Shown here one piece after another: positions 34,691 through 46,310 of a stretch of 64,000 nt of DNA; positions within the stretch are counted from its first letter, which is position 1, and every line of letters starts with the position of its first letter. The stretch lies in contig CANUEZ040000151.1 in NCBI GenBank assembly GCA_948099385.1, positions 4,534,001 through 4,598,000 on the forward strand. Reading direction: 5' to 3'. The notes under the pieces were generated by a model. That model ran no database searches and had not been told where the DNA came from. It worked only from the letters and a program-made list of their open reading frames with translations. Both the position numbers and the translations under genes were made by a program. The DNA comes from Fasciola hepatica. Its lineage: Eukaryota; Platyhelminthes; Trematoda; Plagiorchiida; Fasciolidae.

Positions 34691-36863
34691 ACCAGCAAAA
34701 TAAGAGTACATACGTAAGTACCACTTGGATGGGGGGACAAATTCCTCAGAAACACACAGCTGGCTCTACGACTATGGCTGCTTATCAGTTGGGCATACAA
34801 GGTACACGTTTTTCCACTCATCAACATAGTTGTATCACGCGATATTTATGCTTACTCAGTGTTTATGCATCAAGAATGTAAGTGGGTCCTTGCCGAATCC
34901 CAGTCATTGTCTATTCTACGAAAGGCACAACTAACTGGGCATTGTGGAACAAGATGAGTCTTAGACTGTGCTTCAAGTTATTCGCAATGTCCTCTTGTCC
35001 GATCTGCTTTCCGGAGACAGACCAAAAAGGCAAGCCCACCATTTCCATTTTGTGTTACGTCATAATTTCCTCCAAATCACGGAAACCACAACGGAATAGG
35101 AGTGAACAATATCAGATCATCCTTTTAGCTGGTGACAACACAAAAGATAAGGTGAAAATGGTCACTGTGTTACCCTCAGTTCACTCAAAAGATGAAAGAG
35201 ATAAATTATATAATATAAATTCCGTATAGCGATCGTGATTCGTGCACCCGTTGTTGGAACCATCACTTTATGGTTGGTCAAAAAAAACACTAAAATCACA
35301 TGACAGAATGTTCACAAATTTTCTGTCGTCTCTGTTGCTATTTATATCCGTCACATACGCGCAGATATGGATGTCGAAAGTGAAGTATTTCGCTTTTTAA
35401 CAAGGATAAGCGACTGAGGCTGACTGTACCGTGTTCTTCGTGGGCAGTTGCACCCCAGTGGTGTTCAATTTCTATTACTGACTTGAACTTCCAATGTGTC
35501 GGGTGAAAAATTACGTCCCACTAATTACTTGAAAAGGTTGCGAACCACGCCAAAATTTGTGAATTATACCTTCAAAAGTGCAACATTTATCGTTCAGTGA
35601 CCGCATAAATCCTCCGAAGCGATCCAGTTGAGTTCTTAGTGGTATATCAACAAAAATGGACTAATTTTATTATGAATGAGTTGGTCATATTGGTCAATTT
35701 GGAATTAACCTCTGTAGAATTCCCTAGACAAAACATGACTTATGTAGTATTTTCTCAACGGTACGTCAACTATTAGCACAGAGTTCATCGTTAACCCGTT
35801 TCTGGACTAATCTCGAGTTTTCATTTCGATATCCCTAACGTAAAAAGCTTCAACAAATGGGATTCATTTTGAGCTACCATTAGTGAATCACAAATGACTG
35901 CGGTTCCCCGTTTGTTACTTCTCAGTCGTAACCCGATTCGGAAATGGAAAACAGTCATCACCATACCAAAGCACACAGAGAAATACAAAGAACGATACTG
36001 ACCGTATAACTTATTCGAGGGAATATAATAACCTCACTTGTCATAATGCGTAGTCATATCTTCCTACCTGTAAGCACTGATTGGATGGATCTCGCAGACG
36101 ACACCGTGGAAGCCCGAAGCTTCCGAAACGCCCAAATACAAAAGTCCTGCCTAGAGTACCTTTCTTTCAGTTTATGAACTCTTTGCGTAAAGTAGCTTAA
36201 CCAGTCAAGATCGGTGAAGAATTTCGTAGATGATAAATGAATAACTAATAAAGTCGACGTGATCCATCCGACTAGAGGATGAACTTGTTTATTATATTTT
36301 GGCAAACAACTATCAGACTGTAATAAAAGTAATACCAGCATATCGTTAATTATTGCTGACTTTCCTGCAGGGACTTCTTTCAAGCCATCACATTTGGATG
36401 GTAATCCTAGTCGTTGGTTATTGAGATATTTATAGTAACCGCGATTATTTTTTTTGCACGGTAATTGGCATGTCTTCCAACATTAGACATAATTCGTAAC
36501 TAAATGAGTAAAAGAGTCTCCAATAATTGTGGTTAGGTGTCAGTTCAAGTGACTGTGGAGAATGTTAGACATGATGGCTGATTTAATATGACTTCATTTC
36601 ACGAAACTAAAATACACTGTGATCAACCTGTGGTGAAATCAAACAGTTCTCGTGGACTTCGTAATCGCCGGGATTTCTGACTGACAACATCACTCCGTAC
36701 TAGTTCAATTTCAATCGTGCCAGTAAAAGTGGGCGGTACTGAACTACATAAAATACGTTTCTTTATGATTTTAAAGGTCTTAAATTAAAAACAATGCCAA
36801 ACAAGGAGCTGTTTATACCTTTTCGCGATAGAATAAACGTGACAAATATGAACACTCATATCT
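34691..36863. other. Mostly featureless; two 18-nt splice-flanked segments
   Basis: Plus-strand 34,696-34,713 and 34,860-34,877 are each 18 nt between a good acceptor (TTTCCACCAAACCAG; GATATTTATGCTTACTCAG) and a GTAAGT donor. On the minus strand near 36,070-36,120 a 52-nt segment (LRASTVSSARSIQSVLT) ends at ACAG|GTAGGA. None is recognisable. Confidence 0.2.
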
Positions 36864-37334
36864 ATGCACGGGACAGAAACTATGTCAACTGAGTCAGAGG
36901 GAAAGTGTTCAAGCAGTCGAAAGGCTGGAAGGCGTGGTCGATTTGTCTTATGTGAGGTAAAAGGTCCACAGTTTGTTAACTGCTTTATCAACAGGAATAC
37001 TAGTATCCTCATTGAAATATCTAGCTTGTTCGTCACTACCTATTCACGGACGTTTAGCCTAAGTTGTAAACACAAGCTCCAGCCGTACGTTTATCGTAAC
37101 CCCTCCAGATAATATGAGCGAAACTCGGTCTTACGCAGTGGCTCGTAAGATACAACGATATCATTATCTGTCTTTTCCCGATGTAGGGAACTGGAGAAGG
37201 TATTAGTGGAAATCTGAAAAGAAGGTGGAATAACAGGTACGCTTCGGTATTAAAAGAATTCATTCGAATCAGGATTTTATATTTACAGTATTCAAATAAT
37301 TTCATCAGATGTGCAAGAAAGTCGGAAAAAATGA
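36864..37334 (+). CDS. Candidate three-exon small gene, 62 aa, unknown
   Basis: Exon one, 36,864-36,956 (93 nt), opens with ATG after an in-frame upstream TGA and ends GAG|GTAAAA; it is Ser/Arg/Lys-rich (STESEGKCSSSRKAGRRGRF). Exon two, 37,187-37,236 (50 nt), lies between the very strong TATCTGTCTTTTCCCGATGTAG acceptor and ACAG|GTACGC, reading GTGEGISGNLKRRWNN. Exon three, 37,289-37,334 (46 nt), follows GATTTTATATTTACAG and ends in TGA (IQIISSDVQESRKK). Phases chain without correction: 0 to 0, then 2 to 2. Introns would be 230 and 52 nt. The product is small and basic with one clear hydrophilic body, no signal peptide and no recognised domain. In-phase joining of three exons with an ATG and a stop is the best gene-like structure in the window, but with short exons it can still arise by chance. 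Confidence 0.35.
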
Positions 37335-37830
37335 GACGATAGAGACAAAGAAAAAGTAACTGACTGATACTTGGTTTTACGGGGGAAACACTGGTTTCCC
37401 CCATCGCATTGAAGATTAATCATTTTGGAGGGCTTTTTATTCTACTTCGACAAGCATCTGGTCTACTTGTTCATTTTATAAACGTTTTTTCCCTACAGAC
37501 CATGAAAGTAAGTCAAGATTTTAGGACTTCAGTTTTCTCGGTACTGTCTTACCTGAACTGAGTGTTTTTGCTTTGCATTCTTGTTGCAAGGGAGCCACCC
37601 AACACCGACGGGTGAGGAGTAAGTTCGCTATCAAACTTCCGTGTTCTATAACTGTTTCAAATTTGGGCATATCCAGACGAATTTGTTGATAAGCTATGCA
37701 AGTAAGGGGATTTATTGAATCTTTCGTCATACTTCTGTGCTGTGTAAATTTGACCACCTGGTTAACAAGGATAATTGCTATGTAGTACTCATCTGCTTTC
37801 TTCCTATGATTTGCCCAATATCAAAAACAG

Positions 37831-37886
37831 GTCACAAAAAGTGTTCGAAGAAGCCGTAAAATAGGTTGAGAATCTCTGTCTGCAAG
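37831..37886 (+). pseudogene. Decayed copy of the exon at 10,522-10,578
   Basis: The sequence from the acceptor (CCAATATCAAAAACAG against CCAATGTCAAAAACAG) through VFEEAVK to the donor (AAG|GTAATAATTG against CAG|GTAATAACCT) parallels the 10.5 kb exon. The copy is 56 instead of 57 nt, so a base is lost, and the homologous frame has a TAG, so it cannot be translated through. The orientation is the same. Confidence 0.5.
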
Positions 37887-37887
37887 G

Positions 37888-38848
37888 TAATAATTGATTT
37901 CCGTAACTGATTTTCATAAAAACTATTGAACACTGAATCAGGAGAACACTCATAACATAGCATGCGATGATTTTTCCACTCTGGCTGGCTGGCTTATTTG
38001 AAATATATCCAGTTTTTATACTATTATCTTGAAATCTCAGAGTTTAAGGAGTACGGCCAGTTGAAAACTGCCCAAAGAAATTAGTTAGGTTTCTTCTGTC
38101 AGCTGGTAGAACCCCTTAACAGAACGCACTAGTGAATCAAATAACATGCATAAAATTTAAATCAAATGAGGCGGACAGTTTCCTGCTGATGGGAAACTTC
38201 AATATTGTCCGAAATATGAGGACTCGATCATCAAAAGCATTCGTCTTATTCTCCAATCCGTGGGAGCATACTTTCGATATAACTTGAATTTCTGATCAGA
38301 AATATTTCGACAGAACAGCTATTCCGAATCAGCTGTTAAAAGATATTTTCCATTAACACTTAAGCAGTTCGTATACAGACTGCGTTGGATTCCACTGCAG
38401 AAAACATTCCGTTTTCGCCATAAGGCTTGGAATTCTTACATAAAACTGAAAATTTGTTTGTGGCCTTGTTTTAACTACTAGTTGGAAAATGGCCTGGATG
38501 AATCAGAATTAAAATAAACACGGGAAAACAAGGAAAATAAAATAAAGTTTTTGACTTGAATAGAAGGAAGCAAAATCGGGCTTGCAAATTAGAATTCCGG
38601 GCTTATCAGTCCCAAAACCGTCCTGCAAAATTATCGTGGAAAGTACTGTGCCTTCAGTACTGCACTGCTGTGAACTGATGAGGAAATTCACTAAGGAACT
38701 TCCAAAGTACCAGTTTCATTCGCAAGACCACAGGCTACTCACAAATTCTGTAGCAAGTAGTATCGACGCTTACCAGTTTATTAAATGAAAACGCGTGAAA
38801 GTACTTTTAGGTCAGTTCGTCTTCGTCGAACGGATTATTGGTACTTAC
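37888..38848. other. No recognisable feature
   Basis: A 68-codon plus frame at 38,582-38,788 reads protein-like but has a poor acceptor. Nothing else. Confidence 0.25.
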
Positions 38849-38928
38849 GCGTCATTTTTCTCGAATTTCTACTGTGACGTTGTCCATCAAGGAAGTTGAT
38901 TGTTCTGTGTCTGACAAGTTGTTCACTT
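38849..38928 (-). CDS. Candidate internal exon with near-ideal splice sites
   Basis: An 80-nt minus-strand segment between the CAGTTTTCCTTTGCCATAG acceptor and CGC|GTAAGTACC donor. Phase 2 is fully open and leaves in phase 1 (SEQLVRHRTINFLDGQRHSR). In phase 1 it reads NLSDTEQSTSLMDNVTVEIR and stops three bases before the donor, so it could alternatively be a last exon. No family is recognised. Confidence 0.28.
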
Positions 38929-40460
38929 CTATGGCAAAGGAAAACTGAACGTGGTATTGTATTCTGTTCATATGGAACAGGTCAACCACGCCCTGCCTCT
39001 CTAAATAAATAACGTTGAGGTGCTTGCTATGAGTAGTGTCTACAGATGAATGAAAGAAAAGTAACGAAAGCACACAACCAGTTTGACCTTTATTCTCGTC
39101 CATTGTTTACGCGTATCCGCTACTCCTCCGCACAGTCATCATTATGCTTGCACACTCCGGACATATGTGTTCACGATAACCACGAAATCAGTCGTGTGTT
39201 TCCGAGAAACTTTTTCTGTCCATTTATAGTTACTACTCACCTCAAATACTTCAACTCGGGATGACAATGTTGTCGCTCCCTAGGTTAGCTGCGACTAACC
39301 CAAGTGGAGTTAATACTAAGTCGTAGTGGTAGTTCCTCAGAAGGATATTCTGAGGACAGAATCCGCTGACTTTCCTGATACACAGATTCGACGCTTGTGA
39401 ACTGCTGATGTGTGTTTATGCAAAGGGCCAATTGTTTTATGTCGATATTCACATTTTTACCACTCCAGCCATTCTTGATTCTTGTTTCATTTCCTTTCTT
39501 TTCGTGTTCAATTCCAATAGGTTTCACACGCTATGCCGGTTGTCAGCTACAACTTAAGCATTTCACGATGCTAATACTCGTTGCGTTCTGTGGTGCAAAA
39601 CATCCCTTCGTCTAAAGACCTCAATACACAAATGTCTTCCACAATTTCTGATTTGTACTGCAAAATGTATTGAATGTTGTGTTGTGCCTACTTTTGTTTC
39701 TTATCTACTAGTTACTTGTGCTGGCATCATATACTTGCTTGCTGCTGAATGAGCATGCTTGATAACTAACCTCTCTTCTCATTACCTTCTTACTGGTCAA
39801 TGTTGAATGTTTCACATGAGTATGAAAACAATGTTCATTTAGCATGGTCCTGCAGAATGGGTCAAGCAATCACAGTGTTCATTTAAGGTGTACTAAATGG
39901 CACGACCATGTGTCACGGTAGATCTCAGCTACGCAATCACGGACATTCTCAACCGAATTTTGCTAATCCTGTATTTATGAAGAGCCATATCAATGTGAAT
40001 CGTTAGTCCAGGTAACTCAATTAGTACAACTGTCACTGTCTTGGAACTGCCCTTTATGGAAAAACTAAATGTGAGAGCCAGTAAATCACGAACTGAGTAT
40101 TTCTTCGAGTGATTCGAACTGTGGTACAGTATGAGGAAGCAAGTGAATGAAGAGCACCTGACGGCTCTTATCCTGACCACGGTCATCCGTTAGTTGTATT
40201 CCCCCTTGGAATACTTCTCCTTCTCAAGAACCAAAGTACCAGCTCCATTTCGAGAATTGAGGACTGATACTGGACCACTTAGCTTCGGTCAGCTCCCTGG
40301 CGACTGGGAATGCAAAACTGCATTTGTTTGCTCTTGATTCGAGCATAAGGTTTCGTGCTTTCACTCCTACCCTGAAGATGCAGGCCAAAAATACATTAGC
40401 AAAAAATTCACATCTTCGACACGAAGTGATCCAGGAAACACAAACACCGGAATGGAGAGG
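38929..40460. other. Mostly featureless; one weak minus-strand terminal exon candidate
   Basis: At 39,285-39,400 the minus strand reads FTSVESVYQESQRILSSEYP after a CATCAGCAG acceptor, to a stop. Composition is protein-like but unrecognised. The rest shows no element motif. Confidence 0.18.
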
Positions 40461-40464
40461 GGGT

Positions 40465-40672
40465 GCCACTGAATCTTTGTTTTCCTTGTGGCGAATCCCA
40501 TCTCTCATGCGTGTGTCACCTTCGTAATGCCTTTTGCTACCTAGGGTATCCGCAAGTGTTTCACCAATTTATTTGCAAGACTTCGAACACGATTCCCGAT
40601 AATTCAAAGGAGGATGCGGATTCTGCATACGCGTCGAAACTGTTGAGCATTTTCCAACTACCTATCTCATAG
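40465..40672 (+). mobile_element. Ty3/gypsy gag nucleocapsid (zinc-knuckle) relic
   Basis: The plus-strand frame contains CFPCGESHLSCVC followed by LRNAFCYLGY and VFHQFIC, which matches the double CCHC region of gypsy gag proteins in flatworms (CxxCGESHLxxxC, then NAxCxxCxxxGHxxxxC). Cys and His spacing in the first knuckle is intact. In the second, one Cys has become Gly and the GH is FH. The frame stops at 40,670. Gag upstream and protease downstream are not recognisable. It is a decayed fragment, separate from the integrase relic at 19.5 kb. Confidence 0.6.
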
Positions 40673-41929
40673 TTTTGTTCAATCTCAATACCATCAGGAG
40701 TGCTAATGCATCTTGGGCACCGAAAGCTGTGAATCTATCATTACCGAGGCAGTATTCGATGTCGTACGGATAAGCGTAACGCCGCGACCCGCTGACGAAC
40801 GCCTTCTTGATTTCATTAGCCACGGCCTTGTCCTTTTCTGCGGAACCATACCCAAGACGTAGTTGGGATGTGAATTAACATTTGGGCTTAAGGCGTGAAA
40901 GGTGGACACAACAACAGCGGCGAATTTTTCATCTGAACACGGACAAAATCAACCATACGTAACAACACTGCTTACTTGCATTCTCAATATCCTGTTCTCA
41001 AGGTGATATTATTTCGATCGGGAATGCAATCATCTTGTTAATATTTCCCTATTAGTCTCATTACTTTCATTCCGTGTAAAGCTATCACGTCCAATATCAT
41101 TCTGTGATTGACCATTATTGTTCTTTAAGCAGTCGATTACTTGTTTATTCAGTGAGTAGCAAGTAAACTCTGCCACACTTGTATGACTTGTAATATCAGT
41201 TGATGGTCCATTGATCCCGGAATTGACAGCACTGCGTGCTGTGCTGTTTTCAACTCTAATTTTTCTGTCATCCATAAGTTTGTTCGTTTGGAATGGATTA
41301 TTTTGTTCACATATTATACAAGTTGCTAAAATATCTACGGGAATGGATCTCCCGATCCATTACTTTCGTATTTACCGATATCGGACATATCACATGGACA
41401 TAAAATCCATTCTGTAAACGTGGTCCCACAGAAGGAATTGGGTAATTTGGTTTAAGTACCTGGTGTCTATTTTAGAAACAAAACAGCACAACTGTGTGTC
41501 GCGATGCATTCCAGTTTTCCATTGGCAGAATTTTGAAACGGAGATCTGCCTCACTCGTATTTACATGCTCACCGTGTTGCAAATGCATTATGACAAGTGA
41601 AGAACGGTAAAAAAATAGCAGATTCGTTTGGTTCTCTGTGGAAAAGGATTTTTGTAATGGCGTGTAAAATTTAGTAAAAGAAAGTGAAATCGATAAATAA
41701 AATTTCCAGGAAATACAATTTATGGTGGGTGTAATGCAATCAAATTTAGCATTGGGGCCGAGACGGTAGAGTGGGTGCAATCCGTGAAAGGTGAGTGACT
41801 TACAAGAGTTCACAAAAAAATTTCGAAAAAATTGAAGACTTAATCGCATTCCCCGTGATGTATGTAAGTCGGAAATAATTAGTATTAGTATTTTTACGAT
41901 TGTCTCCCCATCATCTACATTACCGTGCT
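40673..41929. other. Mostly featureless; one Asn-rich minus-strand frame
   Basis: From about 41,350 to 41,030 the minus strand is open for about 105 codons ending TRNESNETNREILTR, with CIICEQNNPF near its start. It is hydrophilic and protein-like, with no clear acceptor and no family. A plus-strand segment ending AAAG|GTGAGTG at about 41,791 is also open (RDGRVGAIRE). Both are weak. Confidence 0.18.
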
Positions 41930-42175
41930 CTACTCGCACCGTCTAGACAAAGCAGGGAAAAGCGACTCGGCGGCCAGGCCATCACTGGGCGCAGAGGTAT
42001 GAGAAAGCTGGCATCGGCATTGGCTTCAGCTGGTGCATCCCGCCTCTTTGGTTGGGGCCTAAGGGACGAGGACTGTGGTTTGTCAGAGACGCTGACCGTC
42101 ATATTCGAGAATAGAATTCAATGGCGCAAATGGTTTGTATTCTGTCTACGGAACTCTCATGCCCCGGAATCACAA
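41930..42175 (+). mobile_element. Non-LTR retrotransposon ORF2 C-terminal relic
   Basis: The plus-strand frame contains RLGGQAITGRRGMRKLASAL, GASRLFGWGLRDEDC, LSETL and NRIQWRK. This order (GGQ..TW.RGMK..., SRLPGWGPRD, W-ETL-DMA-NR-QWR) is one I associate with the end of flatworm RTE/CR1-like ORF2 proteins, recalled rather than searched. About 80 residues remain, GC-richer than the flanks. Most of the element is missing 5'. Confidence 0.5.
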
Positions 42176-42713
42176 AATGTCCTTCCGATAAACAAAATGA
42201 CAGAAAATATCAAAACGTTTACCGTGAGAAGCAAAAAAATGGGCATTTTTCTCTCTCAACAATTGTCTCCTTTACTGTACTGTATTCCCCTTACCCTATT
42301 TTGTAATTTTCGTTGTCGCTTTGGCACACTGCTGGATCTCAAGCCCATGTGAATGCATATGTGATAACCGGAGTGCCCGAAATGAAATCCGAGGTCACTT
42401 CAAATGGCACGGAAATATAATTTTCGATGAGCATATAGATTAGGGCATTTTTATAGGCAGTAAAAGTACAGGATCGCAGGCCCACGAGCAGTCATCAACA
42501 GTTACTCGAATGTTGTTGGACGATAGAGTTCGATCGAATGTGTGAACTTTCACAATAGCTGAGCATACCGTGTGATCAAAGTCTGAAGTGGAATGAACCA
42601 TATTCAAGTAATGTTGATTGCATGAAAATTAACTTAGTACTGTCGGTTATATATCGGATTAAATGAACTTTGTCTTGGACTTGATTATTAAAGCTGAACT
42701 GATCACAAATTTA

Positions 42714-42777
<64 letters not shown>

Positions 42778-43280
42778 TATTCCGAGTATTTATAACCTTC
42801 AAAATCCTCGTAATCCTCAAATTCAAATTTGCTCTGGTTTTAATCAGCCTGAAGTTGGCTCTCGCCTAATACGTTTTGGTTCCGCGGATTGAGTTCGTGA
42901 CGACAGTTAGAAAGAAAAGTGTTGATGTTCACCGCGATATTCAGGGGAAGTCAGTTTTGCCGCTTTCTCTGTACTGTTTATTCAGAACTTAAGCTGACCA
43001 ACAGCGAAATGCATCTTCGATTCCGCTCTTCAAATAATGTTTTCAATTATCTTCTAGCAGTTCGGTGACAAGCCCTACAAGTAAATGTTAGCTTAGTCTC
43101 CTTCGGACTCCACCTTTCACACATGAACCTCAAGTCATCCGACCAACCCTACACTCGGAAGCACCAGACTCGAGATTTGTTCATTTTAGAGCTCGGCACA
43201 GTTACCGTCCCCTCATTTGAAGCTGTCGGGGAGGACTGCATATGAACAAACTTAACTCGGTGATTCGGATCAGCCCACCT
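42176..43280. other. No recognised gene; contains a (TA)n run
   Basis: Unique DNA around the (TA)n at 42,715-42,780. Nothing else supported. Confidence 0.3.
42715..42780. repeat. (TA)n microsatellite
   Basis: About 66 bp of TA with one C interruption near the right end. Confidence 0.98.
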
Positions 43281-43284
43281 TACT

Positions 43285-43500
43285 CCCGGCAAGGTGGCGA
43301 AGTGGTAGTGTGCACTCCTTCTAGGTGAAAGGGCCCCTGTTCAAACCCCGGGTGCGGTGGAGGATATGCACCACAGATGAGCTCTGAGAGAAAAACCCGA
43401 GTCCGATGCTTCGGAGTGTACAATAGGTCGGTTGACCTGAGGTTTGTGGATTCTCAAGGACAGTCAGCCATCAGTCCCACATATTACTTGCAAGCAATTG
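43285..43500 (+). mobile_element. tRNA-derived SINE with hammerhead-like core, copy 1
   Basis: The head has pol III A box AAGGTGGCGAAGTGGTAG (about 43,290) and B box CTGTTCAAACCCCG (43,337). Directly after the B box lies a hammerhead-like fold. Stem III is CGGGT (43,349-43,353) with ACCCG (43,395-43,399). Stem I is GGTG (43,356) with CACC (43,369). The core is CAGATGAG where CTGATGAG is canonical, then stem II CTC/GAG, then GAAAAAC where GAAAC is canonical. The body continues to GCAAGCAATTGCG and a (TA)n tail. The layout matches the schistosome Sm-alpha type SINE. Two core deviations suggest it no longer self-cleaves. Confidence 0.62.

Positions 43501-43533
<33 letters not shown>
43501..43533. 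repeat. (TA)n tail next to SINE copy 1
   Basis: About 32 bp of TA immediately after the SINE body. Confidence 0.97.
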
Positions 43534-43537
<4 letters not shown>

Positions 43538-44205
43538 CTGTTTCAGTATTAGAAACTCGACCAGTTTAATGAAAGCTATCCGTTGCACCTAATCCGATGT
43601 TGATCCAAGCTCATGTATAAACGGTACGACTGAAGTTGTGAAAGTAAACATTGCGCACAAAACTATGCATGGGAACCAACAGTCAGATCACAGAGCTTAC
43701 AGCACATAACACCATTGTGACTGATGTAAGGACATTTTACGGAGGGTGCTCTAGAACGATAATTTGTCTTGCACCAAAAATTCAGTTAGTTTTGCAAATA
43801 TTCATGCTCGCTTGTTGACCTCTGCATTTCCGGCATTCCTTCAGATTCACTCATCTTTTACAATACGCAAACAATGCTGTCAAAACCGGCACATGACTGA
43901 CTCATTTTTGTATCCTAAGCTTTCGACTTTCATGCATTCAATATCAAATACGCAGCATCATATAAGAAGTGGTTTCTTTCTGTCCAGTGAGCGAATTTTA
44001 ATCTGGGTAGCAGAACAACACTTTTGTAGTAACAAAGCCGTGCTGGTTCTTTTGAATGGAACGCCTTTGTTATACCAAGGCCCGTACGGAAAACTCATCC
44101 ATCACAAGAATTGATCTCTAGGTGAGCAGTAAGCCTTGACCGTTCAGAGTCGGGGACGGAATGGTGCTATATCATGCAGTGTATATGTTCAGTAAACCAC
44201 TGAGA
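43534..44205. other. No recognised gene
   Basis: A 116-codon plus frame (43,764-44,114) has no clear family or splice support. An alternate frame ends at a TAG|GTGAGC donor at 44,121. Confidence 0.2.
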
Positions 44206-44370
44206 ATCTGCCTGGATAACCTAGTGGTTGGATGTTCGGTTCCCATTTTTTATCCTAGGGTTCGAACCCCGTTAAGGGCTCGGTGGAAGTGCTTTCCGGA
44301 TGATTCGTAACAAGGAAGAAACGGATATTCGGAGCTTCACTGGTGAGTTGATGAATCATATAAAAAGTGG
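44206..44370 (+). mobile_element. tRNA-derived SINE with hammerhead-like core, copy 2
   Basis: A box GGATAACCTAGTGGTT (44,214-44,229) and a perfect B box GGGTTCGAACCCC (44,258-44,270). The hammerhead fold follows. Stem III is CCGT (44,269-44,272) with ACGG (44,321-44,324). The predicted cleavage triplet is GTT. The core is CGGATGA (44,297-44,303; canonical CTGATGA) and stem II is TTC (44,304) with GAA (44,315), then a canonical GAAAC at 44,318. It aligns with copy 1 from the B box through CGGTGGA to TTCGGAG. Only one core base departs from consensus; stem I is weak and needs wobble pairs. Confidence 0.65.
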
Positions 44371-46300
44371 TCATTTACTTGTATGCGTTTCATATTCAGT
44401 AGCACAGTGCTGTCGAAAATGATGGCAGTCAGTCGACATTTCGGTTATCATGGGTAATCTTTCTAAAGACCACTTTACAGTCGAATGATCTTGGTATTTC
44501 AATTTACGTACAGAAATCCTGTCATTTGACTCCAGTGTTATCGTAATCAGTATGGTCGTTTTCGGCTTTAAGGTGGGCCGCGGCTGCCGATTCGCAAGCT
44601 AATTTCGTTAAGAAGTCCCGGATCTGTATTTCTTTTTGTGCTCCAAAAGCCTGACTTCCAACTTCTTTTACGTTTCTCCGGCTCATATACCACGACGGTC
44701 CTTGCAATTATTCTTGTAAATGCAATCGCATAGGTTTTGTTTCCGTGGAGAACCCGTGGTCCCAATAAGTTGAGTTTACAACGCGTCTACCTGAATCAGT
44801 CTTAAGGATGAGTACCCGCGATGATCGGAAAGTCGATTGGTCAACTCCAATTCAGACAAAGCTGTGTTACCAAATATCGTTTTTCGATGCATTCCAAACC
44901 GACTCCTGCTCCGATACATTACAAAGACACAGTTTTAAAGATGCGGTGTGTGTGTTGAACTTGTGTCACCATTGAGTAATTGACTTGTTTTGAGTAAAGC
45001 TATACAATCACCTCGGAAATCAGCGTAGTGCTGATTGGAAATAGTTTCCACAATCCTGTACTTATTACCGAGCTCCAGCTTGGTCAAGTTTTCAGCACTC
45101 TGAAAATGAATTCGCTTGGTCCAAGTAGATGAAAATGCATGCATACAGCCAGTGAAGATCTCATCCTGACAAATAATGAGCATTGGGAGAAACTGCACTA
45201 TTCTGGGATATGGAAAATTTGAATTCAATAAAAGAGTAGTCACCAAGTAGGCCGTTCAATCCTTCATTAGATAAAGCAGTTACTCCACACTGACTTTGTC
45301 ACAGTATATGGTAACAATAGTAGCATGATCTTCTGTGATGAACTAATAAGTGATCTCTGACAGTGCTAACTGCGGAACTGCAACTGGATGAGCCCGTAAC
45401 TATTATATTCTTTATTCTTTGTTATTTTATTTGCCTCCTTTACTTCAAAATAGTAGCACAGCACTTCAGGAAGGCGGCCACCTCCAGTTAAAGGCTGTCA
45501 ATTTGGGAAGTGACCGACAGAAGCTCTAGGATTTGAACTTGGAAGAGGCATCAGAAGCCCACCTTGATGACCTTTTGACTACTACCGGTAAAAGGATGGG
45601 AGAATTTTTTCCACACCGCGTGATAAAGGGTCACATCGTGTTGTCGTTATTCAGCGACATTCGAAAGCAACATAGTTTTCTCTTGTGTTACGCAAAATTG
45701 TCAAGTTTGTCATTCATTTCAATATAAAGGTTGCGTCGCGAGAACTCCTTTTACTTCGATCCATTATGAGAAGTAGAAGAAATTGGAACAATATCCTCTT
45801 CTGAATAGGGTATTTTAGGATTTGGAGGTCAAAGTGCATAATAGTCATTCAAGTATATCGGACTGAACATTCTCAAACTGTATATTTCAGTATACATGCA
45901 AAACATGGGTGCCGGATGTGTAGTGGCTCTTTTTTATCAGGTTTTAGACTGAAGAGAACAGATTGGCACACGGAAATGTGACAACCTTTCACGCTGGAAT
46001 ACCTGCGTCATACTGATGATGCCCTTAGTGAATAACGAGCTGTCAGAGCACCAGACATGATGTATCAGCAAACGAGCAGAGTAAACGAAACTGAATAAAA
46101 TATTTTCCCACAAGATTTATACCATTTCGGAATCGTGCTCAGGTCCTGCTAATTCAACAATTTCTTCTCTTGCTTGAGTCGCAAGCAAGATACGATGTGT
46201 GATATCACAGAGGTATGCTCAAGGCTTGTCCCTCCACGCTAGCAGTGATTAGTTTTCGACGATGAACAATTACTTTTCCGGCAGTTCGGTTTGCATTGAG
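44371..46300. other. No recognised gene
   Basis: Short frames only; none resembles a family or has clean borders. Confidence 0.3.
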
Positions 46301-46310
46301 TCAAAACCTA

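Noticed and set aside
34291..34827. 178-codon minus-strand ORF
   Set aside because: Low-complexity parts (TYIHTQT), no domain, competing plus-strand frames. Length alone is not convincing in 64 kb.
38672..38695. CTGATGAGGAAATTC as a hammerhead core
   Set aside because: No stem II can form between CTGATGAG and GAAAT, and no stem III partner is present.
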